A stretch of 12,680 nt of DNA. Origin: JAVBKX01 sp031553835 (GTDB lineage Bacteria; Bacteroidota; Bacteroidia; Bacteroidales; Azobacteroidaceae). This document shows positions 1-7,966 of this stretch, piece after piece. Made by a program: the position numbers and the translations under genes. The notes beneath the pieces were generated by a model, which saw only the letters and a program-made list of their open reading frames with translations, did no database searches and was not told where the DNA came from. The stretch covers positions 1-12,680 of the forward strand of contig JAVBKX010000037.1 of NCBI GenBank assembly GCA_031553835.1, read 5' to 3'. Position 1 is the first letter of the stretch; every line of letters begins with the position of its first letter.

Positions 1-444
1 ATGAGAAAAATAAAAAGTTTTTTCGGAATAACGGCGTGGCTGGTGGCGATAATGCTGCTGGCCTTAGCCTGTAGCGACGATATGGATATTCGTGTACGCT
101 ACTTATTTGATTTGGAAACTATGCCGGTGCAGAAGAAAATCATCGAGGGCGAAACGGCTGAAATCCGCTGTCAGCTTGTAAAAGAGGGCAACTATCAGGA
201 TGCGAAGTTTTTCATCCGCTATTTTCAGCCCGATGGTGTCGGTGAGCTTCGCATGGACGATGGAACGGTATTCAAGCCGAACGACCTCTATCCGCTGAAA
301 AAGGAAACATTCAGGCTCTATTACACGTCCCGCTGTAAAGACCAGCAGGTAATCGACGTGTATGTGCAGGATTCGTTCGGGCAGGTCGTTCAAAAGACGT
401 TTTCGTTTCAAAGTGAACGGACGGAAGATGAAGAAGACAACTAA
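1..444 (+). CDS. traQ: TraQ-like conjugal transfer lipoprotein (DUF3872)
   Basis: This 147-residue protein matches my memory of the DUF3872/TraQ family of Bacteroides conjugative transposons, whose role in mating-apparatus assembly is not well defined. An N-terminal hydrophobic stretch (about residues 10-23) ends in a lipobox-like LALAC, with Cys24 as the probable lipidation site, so export and anchoring to a membrane are likely. The rest is a compact beta-rich domain with a charged tail (EDEEDN). The ATG is the first base of the window, so an upstream start cannot be excluded, but the signal sequence starting there argues it is correct. The M23 gene follows in the same direction after a 62-nt gap. 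Family membership is recognised by eye, not by search. Confidence 0.82.
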   Translation: MRKIKSFFGITAWLVAIMLLALACSDDMDIRVRYLFDLETMPVQKKIIEGETAEIRCQLVKEGNYQDAKFFIRYFQPDGVGELRMDDGTVFKPNDLYPLKKETFRLYYTSRCKDQQVIDVYVQDSFGQVVQKTFSFQSERTEDEEDN

Positions 445-506
445 AACGGGGTGTGCAGGCGTCCGGGTTATTCCGGGCGCTTGCCATACCTATTCACCAA
501 TTGATT

Positions 507-1148
507 ATGAAAAACATCGTGTTATTCTTTGCCGTTTTGCTGTATTCACCTGTATTCGGGCAGCCTGTCGATTCTATAAACAGAGAAGCGGAAATCGGGC
601 AACTGACGGAAGCGGTTTACTCTGCAACGGAATTTCAACGGATTGCGGATTCCCTGCAAATGTCCGTGAACGAATTATCCTGCTATCCGGTCATTTCTCC
701 CATCAGGAACGCGACCATTTCATCCGGCTTCGGAATGCGTAGGCATCCTGTTTATAAAGTGCGAAAATTCCATACGGGAATTGATATGCCCAAAGCAAAG
801 GGTACGCCCGTGTATGCCGCAGGCGGCGGGGTTGTCGTCCACAAGGGATATAATTCGGGGTATGGGAACTTTATCGAGATTCAACACGCAGGCGGTTTCC
901 GCTCGTTCTATGCCCATTTAAGCAAAATGCTTGTAAGTGCCGGGGATTCGGTAAGTATGGGCAAATACATCGCCTGTGTGGGGAACAGCGGGCTTACGAC
1001 AGGCTGCCACCTGCACTACGAAATAAGGAAAGGCAACCGCTTCCTGAATCCGGCGGAATGGTGCTGGTGTTTGCTTGAAATAATAAATATAGATAGATTT
1101 GCATCGGATTTTACTTACTTTTTCTTGCAGACAACATTAACTTTTTGA
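507..1148 (+). CDS. M23 family metallopeptidase (LytM-type), conjugation-associated
   Basis: This is a secreted or periplasmic peptidoglycan endopeptidase, likely to open the cell wall locally for the conjugation machine. The frame is open from an ATG at 453, but I choose the ATG at 507 because it begins a signal peptide (MKNIVLFFAVLLYSPVFGQ), giving 213 residues. The Zn-binding signature is complete: a GFGMRRHP loop, HTGID with the first His and Asp, and HLHYE with the paired His residues (HxH). The strand GNFIEIQHAGGF and the AHL segment fit the LytM fold. After LNPAEWC, base composition drops abruptly. The last 21 or so residues are hydrophobic and low in GC, so the native C-terminus may have been replaced when the cargo inserted. 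It converges with the hydrolase gene across 47 nt. Confidence 0.85.
   Translation: MKNIVLFFAVLLYSPVFGQPVDSINREAEIGQLTEAVYSATEFQRIADSLQMSVNELSCYPVISPIRNATISSGFGMRRHPVYKVRKFHTGIDMPKAKGTPVYAAGGGVVVHKGYNSGYGNFIEIQHAGGFRSFYAHLSKMLVSAGDSVSMGKYIACVGNSGLTTGCHLHYEIRKGNRFLNPAEWCWCLLEIINIDRFASDFTYFFLQTTLTF
1070..1101 (+). promoter_or_regulatory. Orphan Bacteroides-type promoter, TTTG-N20-TAGATTTG
   Basis: TTTG at 1070-1073 and TAGATTTG at 1094-1101 are 20 nt apart. This closely matches the Bacteroides sigma-ABfr consensus (TTTG, about 19 nt, TAnnTTTG). It lies inside the 3' end of the M23 gene, at the point where composition becomes AT-rich, and points into the 3' end of the opposing cargo operon. No + strand gene follows it. 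It may have served a gene now separated by the cargo, or it may drive antisense RNA against the hydrolase gene. It could also be a chance match in AT-rich DNA. Confidence 0.4.
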
Positions 1149-1195
1149 GATTCCACAACGCGTTTTGAAATATTCTTTTCCAAATTTTAATCTGC

Positions 1196-1921
1196 CTAAT
1201 TTATATTATTTGATATGTTAGATATAATGAATTTATCCAATAGATTAACAGTACCAGCCTTGAGTTCGCAGTGACCAGAATCCTCTTCCACAAAATACTC
1301 AATGTTCATCCCATGCCTTAGCATTGCCAATCTTAGTTTTTCCGAATGATTATCCACGTTTACTAACTTGTCTGCCCTGCAATGTATAATTAAATATGGA
1401 ACTTCAGGCATACGGTCAACTAAGTTCAAGGGTGAGTATTCGCGCAAATTTTCCTCAAGTGTCCCAGAATAATGACTGAACGCCGAATAGAGTGATGTCA
1501 AAATGCTCTTTTGCTCGTTGACATGGAACACCAAATCACAAACCGGACAAACTGCCGCACAAGCGTTCGGCTTATGCCGTCCAAAAATGCTGTAGAGAAA
1601 TACTCCATGCCCACCCATGCTTTCTCCGAATAAAACAAGTGGCGCATTTTCGACGTCTGCGGCTTCCCTTGCCGCGTCCAACACCGAATCGATAAAGAAA
1701 ATTGCTTCATCATTCATCCATGCCCATGGAGAAGTATATGGATACAGGAATAAGATATTAGCTTTCGCGTATTTTCGTCCTTCCAAAAGCAAATCTTTAA
1801 GCGGCACATCCATAGTCAAACCTTTAAATCGCGTTACGATGCCCCTAGGCTTTGCTTTTAAAAATTTTATATTGTTAAAAGCAAAGTAGTCTAAATTGGT
1901 TGTATTAATTTCGTTCTTCAT
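1196..1921 (-). CDS. Alpha/beta hydrolase (serine esterase/peptidase or thioesterase-like)
   Basis: This 241-residue cytoplasmic protein has no signal peptide. The nucleophile elbow is GESMGG with Ser101. Asp184 in the HCRADKLV segment and His217 in DSGHC complete a plausible Ser-Asp-His triad at the expected spacing. The arrangement resembles prolyl-oligopeptidase or dienelactone-hydrolase-like hydrolases, without a recognisable lid domain. As the last gene of the operon, 10 nt after the radical SAM gene, it is a candidate for releasing an acyl chain from the carrier protein or removing a protecting group. That role is inferred from context, and a plain esterase or amidase is equally possible. 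Between its stop and the converging M23 gene I see no clear hairpin-plus-T-run terminator. Confidence 0.85.
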   Translation of the reverse strand: MKNEINTTNLDYFAFNNIKFLKAKPRGIVTRFKGLTMDVPLKDLLLEGRKYAKANILFLYPYTSPWAWMNDEAIFFIDSVLDAAREAADVENAPLVLFGESMGGHGVFLYSIFGRHKPNACAAVCPVCDLVFHVNEQKSILTSLYSAFSHYSGTLEENLREYSPLNLVDRMPEVPYLIIHCRADKLVNVDNHSEKLRLAMLRHGMNIEYFVEEDSGHCELKAGTVNLLDKFIISNISNNIN

Positions 1922-1931
1922 ACTGCTTCAA

Positions 1932-3575
1932 TTAAAATAGATCCTTATAACTTCTATCCATTCTTTGCAGTGACATGAATATTCTGAATTTTTGCGTACG
2001 AAGCTTTTGTGCAATCTCTTTTAAGATTCCTTTGGATACATGCTGCTCCAGGATGTCAAAATAAGCTTTTTCATCGGTATGGCCTTTCTCAGCTATATCT
2101 AACAACTCTAAGAACCATTTTTGATTTAAATCGTTCAATTCGTTCTTTATCGTATACAGTTGATCTAGATAATCGTTGACCATATTTAATTCCACGGCTT
2201 TATTTTGGGATTCAAAATACCACTTTATTCCGCACATTACGTCTAGATGATCGTTAAAATAATCGCTAATTTCAATAGTCAAAATGCTTTCGTTGTTTAT
2301 AACGTCACAAAAATATCGTGTAATAACATTGACAAGTACTTCAACGCGGATGTCGGCATATTTATATTTTTTCACCGCCAATATATCTTCTTCAAGGATC
2401 ATTCTTTCCCTTTTACAATCATCGTAAATTTTGGTACCCCTGAACAGAATTAACGGCTCTATCAAAAAGAACCTCGCTGCATATCCAAAATAGTGTACAT
2501 AATGGGCATTTTGCCGCAAGCCTTCAAATGTTGAAAATGGATGAAAGTTAATCAGTCCTATATCTACATTGATTGGATATTTTTTTAATTGTTCGAGTGC
2601 TTCGATATTGTCTTTTGCCAAAATTCCTTTTTGAAAGAGATCCAGATCATCTTGATAAAATGATTCAACACCCAGAAAAACGCCACAAAAACCAGATTTA
2701 ACCATAAGCTCCAGAATTTCATTCCCTAAAAATTTATAAAAATTAATTCTGGCACTGAAATAGTAGGATATATTCAGCGAATTATCAATAATGCCCTGTG
2801 CTATTTTCCTGAGTTTTTCCTGCTTATGCTTTATGCTTAACTCGAAGCTCCCATCGACAAACGTGATTCTTTTCACTCCGGTTTCAGTTACCACATGTTT
2901 AATTTCTTCAATAACGCGTTCTGGAGATTTTTCTCGAAAGCAAACGGCACTTTCTGTTGCGGTATCTACCCAAAACTGCTTGAACGAGCAAAAACTACAT
3001 CTTCCAAGGCAGCCTCTGGCGGATTCAAGTGGCGCAATATTAAATTTATGCTGTTTTAAAATATCTCTTGATGGGAAAGGCAAACTGTCTAAATCCGCTA
3101 TTTGAGGTCTACTTCCCGTCACAATAATTTTGCCGGACGAATCGCGAAAAGCGATGCCTTTGACTGTATCAATCGCTATACCATCGGCGATGCATGCCGC
3201 AAGTTCTTTAATTGTATCCTCACCTTCCCCTCTAACTAAAACATCCACATCGGCGGATTTCTCTAAAATATCGTTATAATAAAAAGTCGGAGAGTATCCA
3301 CCAAGACATATTAAGGCGTTTTTGCATCTATGCCGAATAATCTTGCATGCTTCTAATACCCGCAATAGATTATAACTGCCGCATGTAAAACCGATAATAT
3401 GCGCATCGACCGACGAAATTCTATCATAATCAATGGCATTTTCCCTATATTTTTGAATTTCTACCTCATGGCCCTCCGTTCTCAAAGTGGCAGCCAAGGA
3501 AGCTAATGCCAACCCATCTTCAAAAATATCTTGCATTCTTATAATATCAAGTAATATTACCTTCAGCTTTTTCAT
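1932..3575 (-). CDS. B12-binding-domain radical SAM enzyme
   Basis: This 547-residue protein has an N-terminal B12-binding-like Rossmann domain (about residues 1-150). Its landmarks are GLALASLAATLRTEGHEVEI, the IIGFTCGS strand, CLGGYSPTF and LVRGEGEDTIKEL. A radical SAM core follows, with the Cx3Cx2C cluster motif at Cys189, Cys193 and Cys196, then the strands ITFVDGSFEL and GVFLGVES. The last 150 or so residues are helical and unassigned. The layout is that of the BchE/class B methyltransferase superfamily. Members methylate unactivated carbon or phosphorus, close or contract rings, or use the B12 domain only structurally, so the reaction cannot be called. It sits 10 nt after the ligase gene and 10 nt before the hydrolase gene. 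Whether cobalamin binds is unproven from sequence. Confidence 0.88.
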   Translation of the reverse strand: MKKLKVILLDIIRMQDIFEDGLALASLAATLRTEGHEVEIQKYRENAIDYDRISSVDAHIIGFTCGSYNLLRVLEACKIIRHRCKNALICLGGYSPTFYYNDILEKSADVDVLVRGEGEDTIKELAACIADGIAIDTVKGIAFRDSSGKIIVTGSRPQIADLDSLPFPSRDILKQHKFNIAPLESARGCLGRCSFCSFKQFWVDTATESAVCFREKSPERVIEEIKHVVTETGVKRITFVDGSFELSIKHKQEKLRKIAQGIIDNSLNISYYFSARINFYKFLGNEILELMVKSGFCGVFLGVESFYQDDLDLFQKGILAKDNIEALEQLKKYPINVDIGLINFHPFSTFEGLRQNAHYVHYFGYAARFFLIEPLILFRGTKIYDDCKRERMILEEDILAVKKYKYADIRVEVLVNVITRYFCDVINNESILTIEISDYFNDHLDVMCGIKWYFESQNKAVELNMVNDYLDQLYTIKNELNDLNQKWFLELLDIAEKGHTDEKAYFDILEQHVSKGILKEIAQKLRTQKFRIFMSLQRMDRSYKDLF

Positions 3576-3585
3576 ATCAATGATC

Positions 3586-4779
3586 TTATTGTAATTTTGT
3601 AATAAAATATTTATACTTCCCAGATACTGGATCGTTTTGTATTTCTTTTACAAAAGCAAAATTAATTTGTGCGTCATCATCGATAATTCGTTTAAACTCC
3701 ACAACAAAATAATTTTTTATTACTTCTGTATCCAGAACACCAGAATTCAATACAATATTCACTTCAAATAAATTAAAATCCTGCTGTATCATTTGAAACT
3801 GACAGATCAAATCCTTAAATTTGAGATTTATATCCACAACGATCATATAAATCGCGATAGAGCTTATCAGCCTTCCACTCGCAGTTTTGATATAATCCGT
3901 TGTGCGCCCGGCAAATGTTTTGAGTACGAGCGAAGATTTTCCGCACTTACAATCGTTTTTAATAATTTCGCCTTTGTCCCCAAGCCTGTATCGTATTAAA
4001 GGCATCGTACGTTGATCTAATGTGCTAACAATAAAGCCTTCATCGGAATTTTCGACATACACATGGTTATCAAAAATGTGCATGTTACCATATTCGCATT
4101 CGTACGCGATCGCCCAAAATTCTCGGGTTCCGTAATGATTTCTGACAGGACAGCCGAAAGCTTTTTTGATACAGTCTCTTTGATAATCAAATACCATTTC
4201 TCCCGTCAACTCAACGAATTTTATTTTATCACAATTTAAACCTAATTTATGGACGCATTTCGCCAACCTATATATAGCCGAAGGTGGCCCCATCATCCAT
4301 CCGGCTTCAATTTCGGATTGAATTGTATGAACATATTCTTCCAAACTTGATTCATCCATATGCAACATGGATAAATATAACACATCTTTTTCTCGATGTA
4401 TTTTATCTGAGCAGCAGTCAGCTTCACCAGAGTTTAATTCGGCGTAGAATTTTATAAGTTTTAGTCTATTAAAATCAGGAATAATCTTTTTCCGTTCTCG
4501 CAACAGCATTGACTCAAGATACATCATTTCCCGTTTTGTTTTATACAAAGTTAAAGGGTGTCCGGTTGAACCGCTTGTATACTCGGAAACCAATTCACCG
4601 ACATTTTCCGCAATGAATGCCTGCAGATTTTCTCGTAGTATTTTTTTGTCAATGATCGGGAATTCATCAAAATTATTCGATTTGATATCAATAAAATTCA
4701 CACACCTCTTATAAAAAGGAACTCGGCCCCATGCGAATAATTTTATCTTTCTGATTACTTCCCCGATGTCGTCGTTCAT
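3586..4779 (-). CDS. PaaK/CapK-type adenylate-forming enzyme (acyl ligase)
   Basis: This 397-residue member of the phenylacetate-CoA ligase / coenzyme F390 synthetase / CapK group of ANL enzymes is expected to activate a carboxylate as the acyl-AMP. The P-loop is YTSGSTGHPL (67-76), with His74 where many relatives have Lys or another residue. NHYGTRE (214-220) is the A5-like motif, RYRLGDKG (263-270) carries the Asp for ribose binding, CKCG (277-280) is a metal- or structure-type Cys pair, and GRTTDYI (291-297) is the hinge region. The C-terminal domain is short but present. Its start overlaps the acyl carrier protein stop by 4 nt (ATGA), so the two are probably made in a fixed ratio and the carrier protein is its likely acyl acceptor. 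CoA or an amine as acceptor is not excluded. Confidence 0.85.
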   Translation of the reverse strand: MNDDIGEVIRKIKLFAWGRVPFYKRCVNFIDIKSNNFDEFPIIDKKILRENLQAFIAENVGELVSEYTSGSTGHPLTLYKTKREMMYLESMLLRERKKIIPDFNRLKLIKFYAELNSGEADCCSDKIHREKDVLYLSMLHMDESSLEEYVHTIQSEIEAGWMMGPPSAIYRLAKCVHKLGLNCDKIKFVELTGEMVFDYQRDCIKKAFGCPVRNHYGTREFWAIAYECEYGNMHIFDNHVYVENSDEGFIVSTLDQRTMPLIRYRLGDKGEIIKNDCKCGKSSLVLKTFAGRTTDYIKTASGRLISSIAIYMIVVDINLKFKDLICQFQMIQQDFNLFEVNIVLNSGVLDTEVIKNYFVVEFKRIIDDDAQINFAFVKEIQNDPVSGKYKYFITKLQ

Positions 4780-5030
4780 GACTTTTTTTCTATTTTTTGC
4801 TCAACAATATGATTCAACGTGTTGAATTGAAACAAATCCTGATTTCCAAAATCGTCATCAGAAAATTCAATGCCAAAGGCATCTTCCAACTCCACAATTA
4901 AGTTTACGAGAGTTATAGAGTCCATCCCATAATCAAGATTAAGAACCGATCCTTCGAGGATGCTTTCTGGTGTTACGTCGCCAACACATAAGCTAGCGAT
5001 TATCTCTTTCAATTTTTGCGATACGTCCAT
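4776..5030 (-). CDS. Acyl/peptidyl carrier protein
   Basis: This 84-residue acidic protein has the carrier-protein pattern LNLDYGMDSITLVNLIVELEDAF with the phosphopantetheine site at Ser38 in the DSI motif. The preceding Asp37 and the following acidic helix II (VELEDAFGIEF) are typical of partner-docking surfaces. It is a discrete carrier protein, not part of a synthase. It starts 12 nt after the oxidoreductase-ligase fusion and overlaps the PaaK-like ligase by 4 nt, placing it between two adenylating enzymes. No phosphopantetheinyl transferase gene is in the window, so activation would depend on a host enzyme. It is distinct in sequence from what I expect of the housekeeping fatty-acid AcpP. 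Confidence 0.93.
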   Translation of the reverse strand: MDVSQKLKEIIASLCVGDVTPESILEGSVLNLDYGMDSITLVNLIVELEDAFGIEFSDDDFGNQDLFQFNTLNHIVEQKIEKKS

Positions 5031-5042
5031 TACACTTCTTTT

Positions 5043-7964
5043 TTAGCGTCTTTTTATTTTACCGTTATATGTTTTTTCGATTTCCTCCACAAAGTCAACT
5101 ACTTTGGGTATCTTATATGCCGACAAGTGTTTCTTGCAAAATGATTGTATCTCCTTTATGCTCAGTTTTTCTTTAAGTACTACTTCGGCCGCCGGAATTT
5201 CGCCATAAATGGGATGTTCTATTCCATAAACTCGTACGTCTGCAACAGAGCCGTGTGAAAGTAGTACTTCTTCTATTTCCTCGGGATAAATATTCATCCC
5301 ATTACAAATAATGATGTTCTTTATCCTTCCGCAAATGTACAAGTAGCCCTCATCATCCAAATAGCCTTCGTCTCCCGTATGAAGCCAATGATCTTTGATG
5401 ATACGAGTTGTCAGTTCTTCTTTTTTATAATACCCTTTCATTACATTATCACCCTTGACACAAACCTCCCCACACTCTCCAGTGCCCAACAATACGCCAC
5501 TTGGTGACATAACGCACACTTCCACGCCAGGAATAGGTATGCCGACTGAACCGATTTTTCTAAGTGCGTCACGAGGTAAAAGCGCCGTGACTCTAGGAGA
5601 ACATTCCGTTTGGCCGTAAGTGTGGACAAAACCAATATGTGGATTTGTCCTTATCAGAGTTTCAATGACAGAATTGTCTGTTCGCCCTCCCCCAAAGCAA
5701 ATATAACGAAGCGGCAAGTCTTTTAACCTTTGGCTTTGTTCGTTAGCCAATGCCGTAAGTAATGATGGAACAGCAGTAAAATTGGTTATACCCTCCTCCA
5801 AAACAATTTTACGCAATTGTGAAGGATGGAAAATACCATTAAAAATAACAATTGTGCCTTCCACATATAAATGAGTTAAAAATTGGGACGTATTACAATA
5901 ACCAAAAAACATTGGCAACACGATCAAAGTTTTGTCTCCGTCGTTTATATCTAAAGAGTGGATATGCGATTCAACGTTTTTAATGACATTCTTATTAGTA
6001 AGCATGACCCTTTTAGGGTCAGACATCGTACCTGAGGTATGAAGCATAATAAAAACATCATCTTCGTTATCAGCAGCTAAAATGTTGCTGTCATGGTCGC
6101 TTATGAGCCTATTAGCTTCCACATTTATAATGATCTTCTTTTGTTCTAAATTTTCACAAATATTTTGTATTTTATTGTAATATAGCGAATTAGTTATAAT
6201 GATTTCTGATTCGCAATACTCTATCAAACTTCCAAGCTCAGCTTCGCTTGATTCGGGAGCAACTGGTACAATCACTTTGCCCGCGTAGAGTACTGCAAAA
6301 TATGCTACGGCATAATCTATAGAATTAGGTAGACACAATATCACATTGGATTTTTCTGTGGAACACGAATTCTTAATAGGGCTGGCTAATCTTAGACTCG
6401 CCTCGTGCCATTGCTTGTATGTAATTTGTTTTTGGGGTTCTTTTATCGCGATATTATCAGACTCCTTTAGCCGAGACAATAAATCTCTTACCATCTTTCC
6501 GCTTGTTCCCTCCCGCGCTGAATCCAATTCAATATCAGTTTTTCTAATCCTTACCTTACCCTTTTTTCTATCGATAATCCCGTTGCTCACAAGCACTAGA
6601 AATTGCGTGCCCAGACGATGTTTGTTGTATCCACTGACTTCATCTATTTTATTGTTAAAAAAAGACAATAAAATCCTTTCACGCGCAATCTCATTTAATT
6701 CGTGCCGTCCGAACGTGTCACGATCCTTTATTATCTCATTGTAGTCTATGTGCTCATAAGGCTTTCCTCCAATAATCTCACTATTGCGGAATATCTCTAT
6801 ATCGAAATGATCCAATCCCCCACTTTCATTCTCCTTTGCTCCACGTTCTGAGCATTCTTTGCTTTGATAACTGTGTATCCTTATATTCAGCAATGGGCCA
6901 ACCTGTATATGCACATATTCGTGCTTGACCCGCCCGTTTCCTTTGTAGTGATCATCTTTAGTAACAATCCATCCTCTTCTTGAAAAACCTATTTGAGTAA
7001 TGCTTAATTGGGCGACCGTGATATTATGATCCAAGTCGTTTCTGAAAGAAAACTGGGAATATATATTTTTTTCACCAAAATCATCAAAGTTTAAATACTC
7101 AGATTGACGGGGTGAATCGGGTAATTTGTCAACCTTAAAAAGACTTCTATAGTCAAACGAATTTATTATGACCAACTCATCTTTCACTAATTGCGAATCT
7201 ACACATACATTGACGCGTTTAATCCGTTTGTCATCGCTTACAAGTGAATTAACGCTGATTATTTGAGCTAAAAGATCAATAAAATGATAACCACTGTGGT
7301 ACATTTTTCCATACCCATATTGATATGGGTGGTTTTCGTAAAACAAATCGTGTGGCATCATCCAGTTACCGTCGCAGTGATTAATATAGATCTCGGTAAC
7401 AGGGATATTATACATGCTTACCGTTTCTTTCAATATCCGCATTACATGTTCGTAACCATAATGTAATCTTCTTTGGCACATGATGCCGCAATGAGCATTG
7501 GGATTTTCTTGTAGATTCTTAAATATTTTATCATACATTTTAAGCACGTCGCGAGGGTCTTCGTACTCTGACAACTTTACAGGTGCAAAAATGGGTTTCT
7601 CGGTCAATATCTGTAAATCAAGTTTGGAAAAACAATTCAAGTAAGCGAAATGAGATTTGGGCTCCGAATTGATTACAGCATAACGTATGTCATTTTCCGA
7701 TATGACTTTTCTCAATTTCGAAGATATAGTAAAAGGCAGTTTTTTATTATCTCTGTTTTTGTCTGGCACCAAAATCAAAACAGGATTCAGCGAGTGTTTG
7801 CGTAATATACTTTCAACAGTATCTTTTGCAGACTCAAGTTCCACTACGCACGCTAATTTTATTTTATATTTTTTGAAAAAAGGTAAATAGGTTCTCACTG
7901 CGTTGGGGCCAATACCAATCATTATTACACAGGCACTAACTGTTGTTTGTTTACTTGTTTGCAT
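5043..7964 (-). CDS. Two-domain protein: Gfo/Idh/MocA-like oxidoreductase fused to AMP-forming acyl/aminoacyl ligase
   Basis: This protein has 973 residues. Residues 1 to about 450 resemble a Gfo/Idh/MocA NAD(P)-dependent oxidoreductase: a Rossmann GIGPNA loop (17-22), TEKPIF (121-126) with the family's EKP motif, and YHSGYHFIDLL (222-232) in the place of the catalytic H/D helix. Residues about 485-973 form a complete ANL adenylation domain: HTSGTMSDPKR (642-652, A3), YGQTE (783-787, A5), HTGD (862-865, A7), GRIKN hinge (879-883, A8), and NGKIKR at the end with catalytic Lys969 (A10). The frame is continuous, with no stop between the domains. Thiazolinyl imine reductases of siderophore pathways belong to the same oxidoreductase family, so imine reduction of a bound intermediate is possible. 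It follows the decarboxylase by 2 nt and precedes the carrier protein by 12 nt. The substrates are unknown. Confidence 0.87.
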   Translation of the reverse strand: MQTSKQTTVSACVIMIGIGPNAVRTYLPFFKKYKIKLACVVELESAKDTVESILRKHSLNPVLILVPDKNRDNKKLPFTISSKLRKVISENDIRYAVINSEPKSHFAYLNCFSKLDLQILTEKPIFAPVKLSEYEDPRDVLKMYDKIFKNLQENPNAHCGIMCQRRLHYGYEHVMRILKETVSMYNIPVTEIYINHCDGNWMMPHDLFYENHPYQYGYGKMYHSGYHFIDLLAQIISVNSLVSDDKRIKRVNVCVDSQLVKDELVIINSFDYRSLFKVDKLPDSPRQSEYLNFDDFGEKNIYSQFSFRNDLDHNITVAQLSITQIGFSRRGWIVTKDDHYKGNGRVKHEYVHIQVGPLLNIRIHSYQSKECSERGAKENESGGLDHFDIEIFRNSEIIGGKPYEHIDYNEIIKDRDTFGRHELNEIARERILLSFFNNKIDEVSGYNKHRLGTQFLVLVSNGIIDRKKGKVRIRKTDIELDSAREGTSGKMVRDLLSRLKESDNIAIKEPQKQITYKQWHEASLRLASPIKNSCSTEKSNVILCLPNSIDYAVAYFAVLYAGKVIVPVAPESSEAELGSLIEYCESEIIITNSLYYNKIQNICENLEQKKIIINVEANRLISDHDSNILAADNEDDVFIMLHTSGTMSDPKRVMLTNKNVIKNVESHIHSLDINDGDKTLIVLPMFFGYCNTSQFLTHLYVEGTIVIFNGIFHPSQLRKIVLEEGITNFTAVPSLLTALANEQSQRLKDLPLRYICFGGGRTDNSVIETLIRTNPHIGFVHTYGQTECSPRVTALLPRDALRKIGSVGIPIPGVEVCVMSPSGVLLGTGECGEVCVKGDNVMKGYYKKEELTTRIIKDHWLHTGDEGYLDDEGYLYICGRIKNIIICNGMNIYPEEIEEVLLSHGSVADVRVYGIEHPIYGEIPAAEVVLKEKLSIKEIQSFCKKHLSAYKIPKVVDFVEEIEKTYNGKIKRR

Positions 7965-7966
7965 AA

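Noticed and set aside
453..506. Upstream ATG extending the M23 frame by 18 residues
   Set aside because: The signal peptide begins at the ATG of 507; the extra residues would bury it behind a non-signal-like leader.
362..742. 126-residue + strand frame overlapping the TraQ-like and M23 genes
   Set aside because: It is out of frame with both recognisable genes, rich in Arg/Cys and without family features; an overlap shadow.
1149..1195. Bidirectional terminator between the converging M23 and hydrolase genes
   Set aside because: There is only the short palindrome AACGCGTT and scattered T-runs; no stem of useful length directly before a T-tract on either strand.
3390..3407. DxHxxG pattern (DAHIIG) in the radical SAM protein as a base-on cobalamin-ligand motif
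   Set aside because: It falls at a later strand of the Rossmann domain than the canonical His loop, at the usual 'DVVGIS' position, so the match is probably coincidental.
6346..6744. 132-residue + strand frame opposite the fusion gene
   Set aside because: It is antisense to a continuous coding frame and has no recognisable motif.
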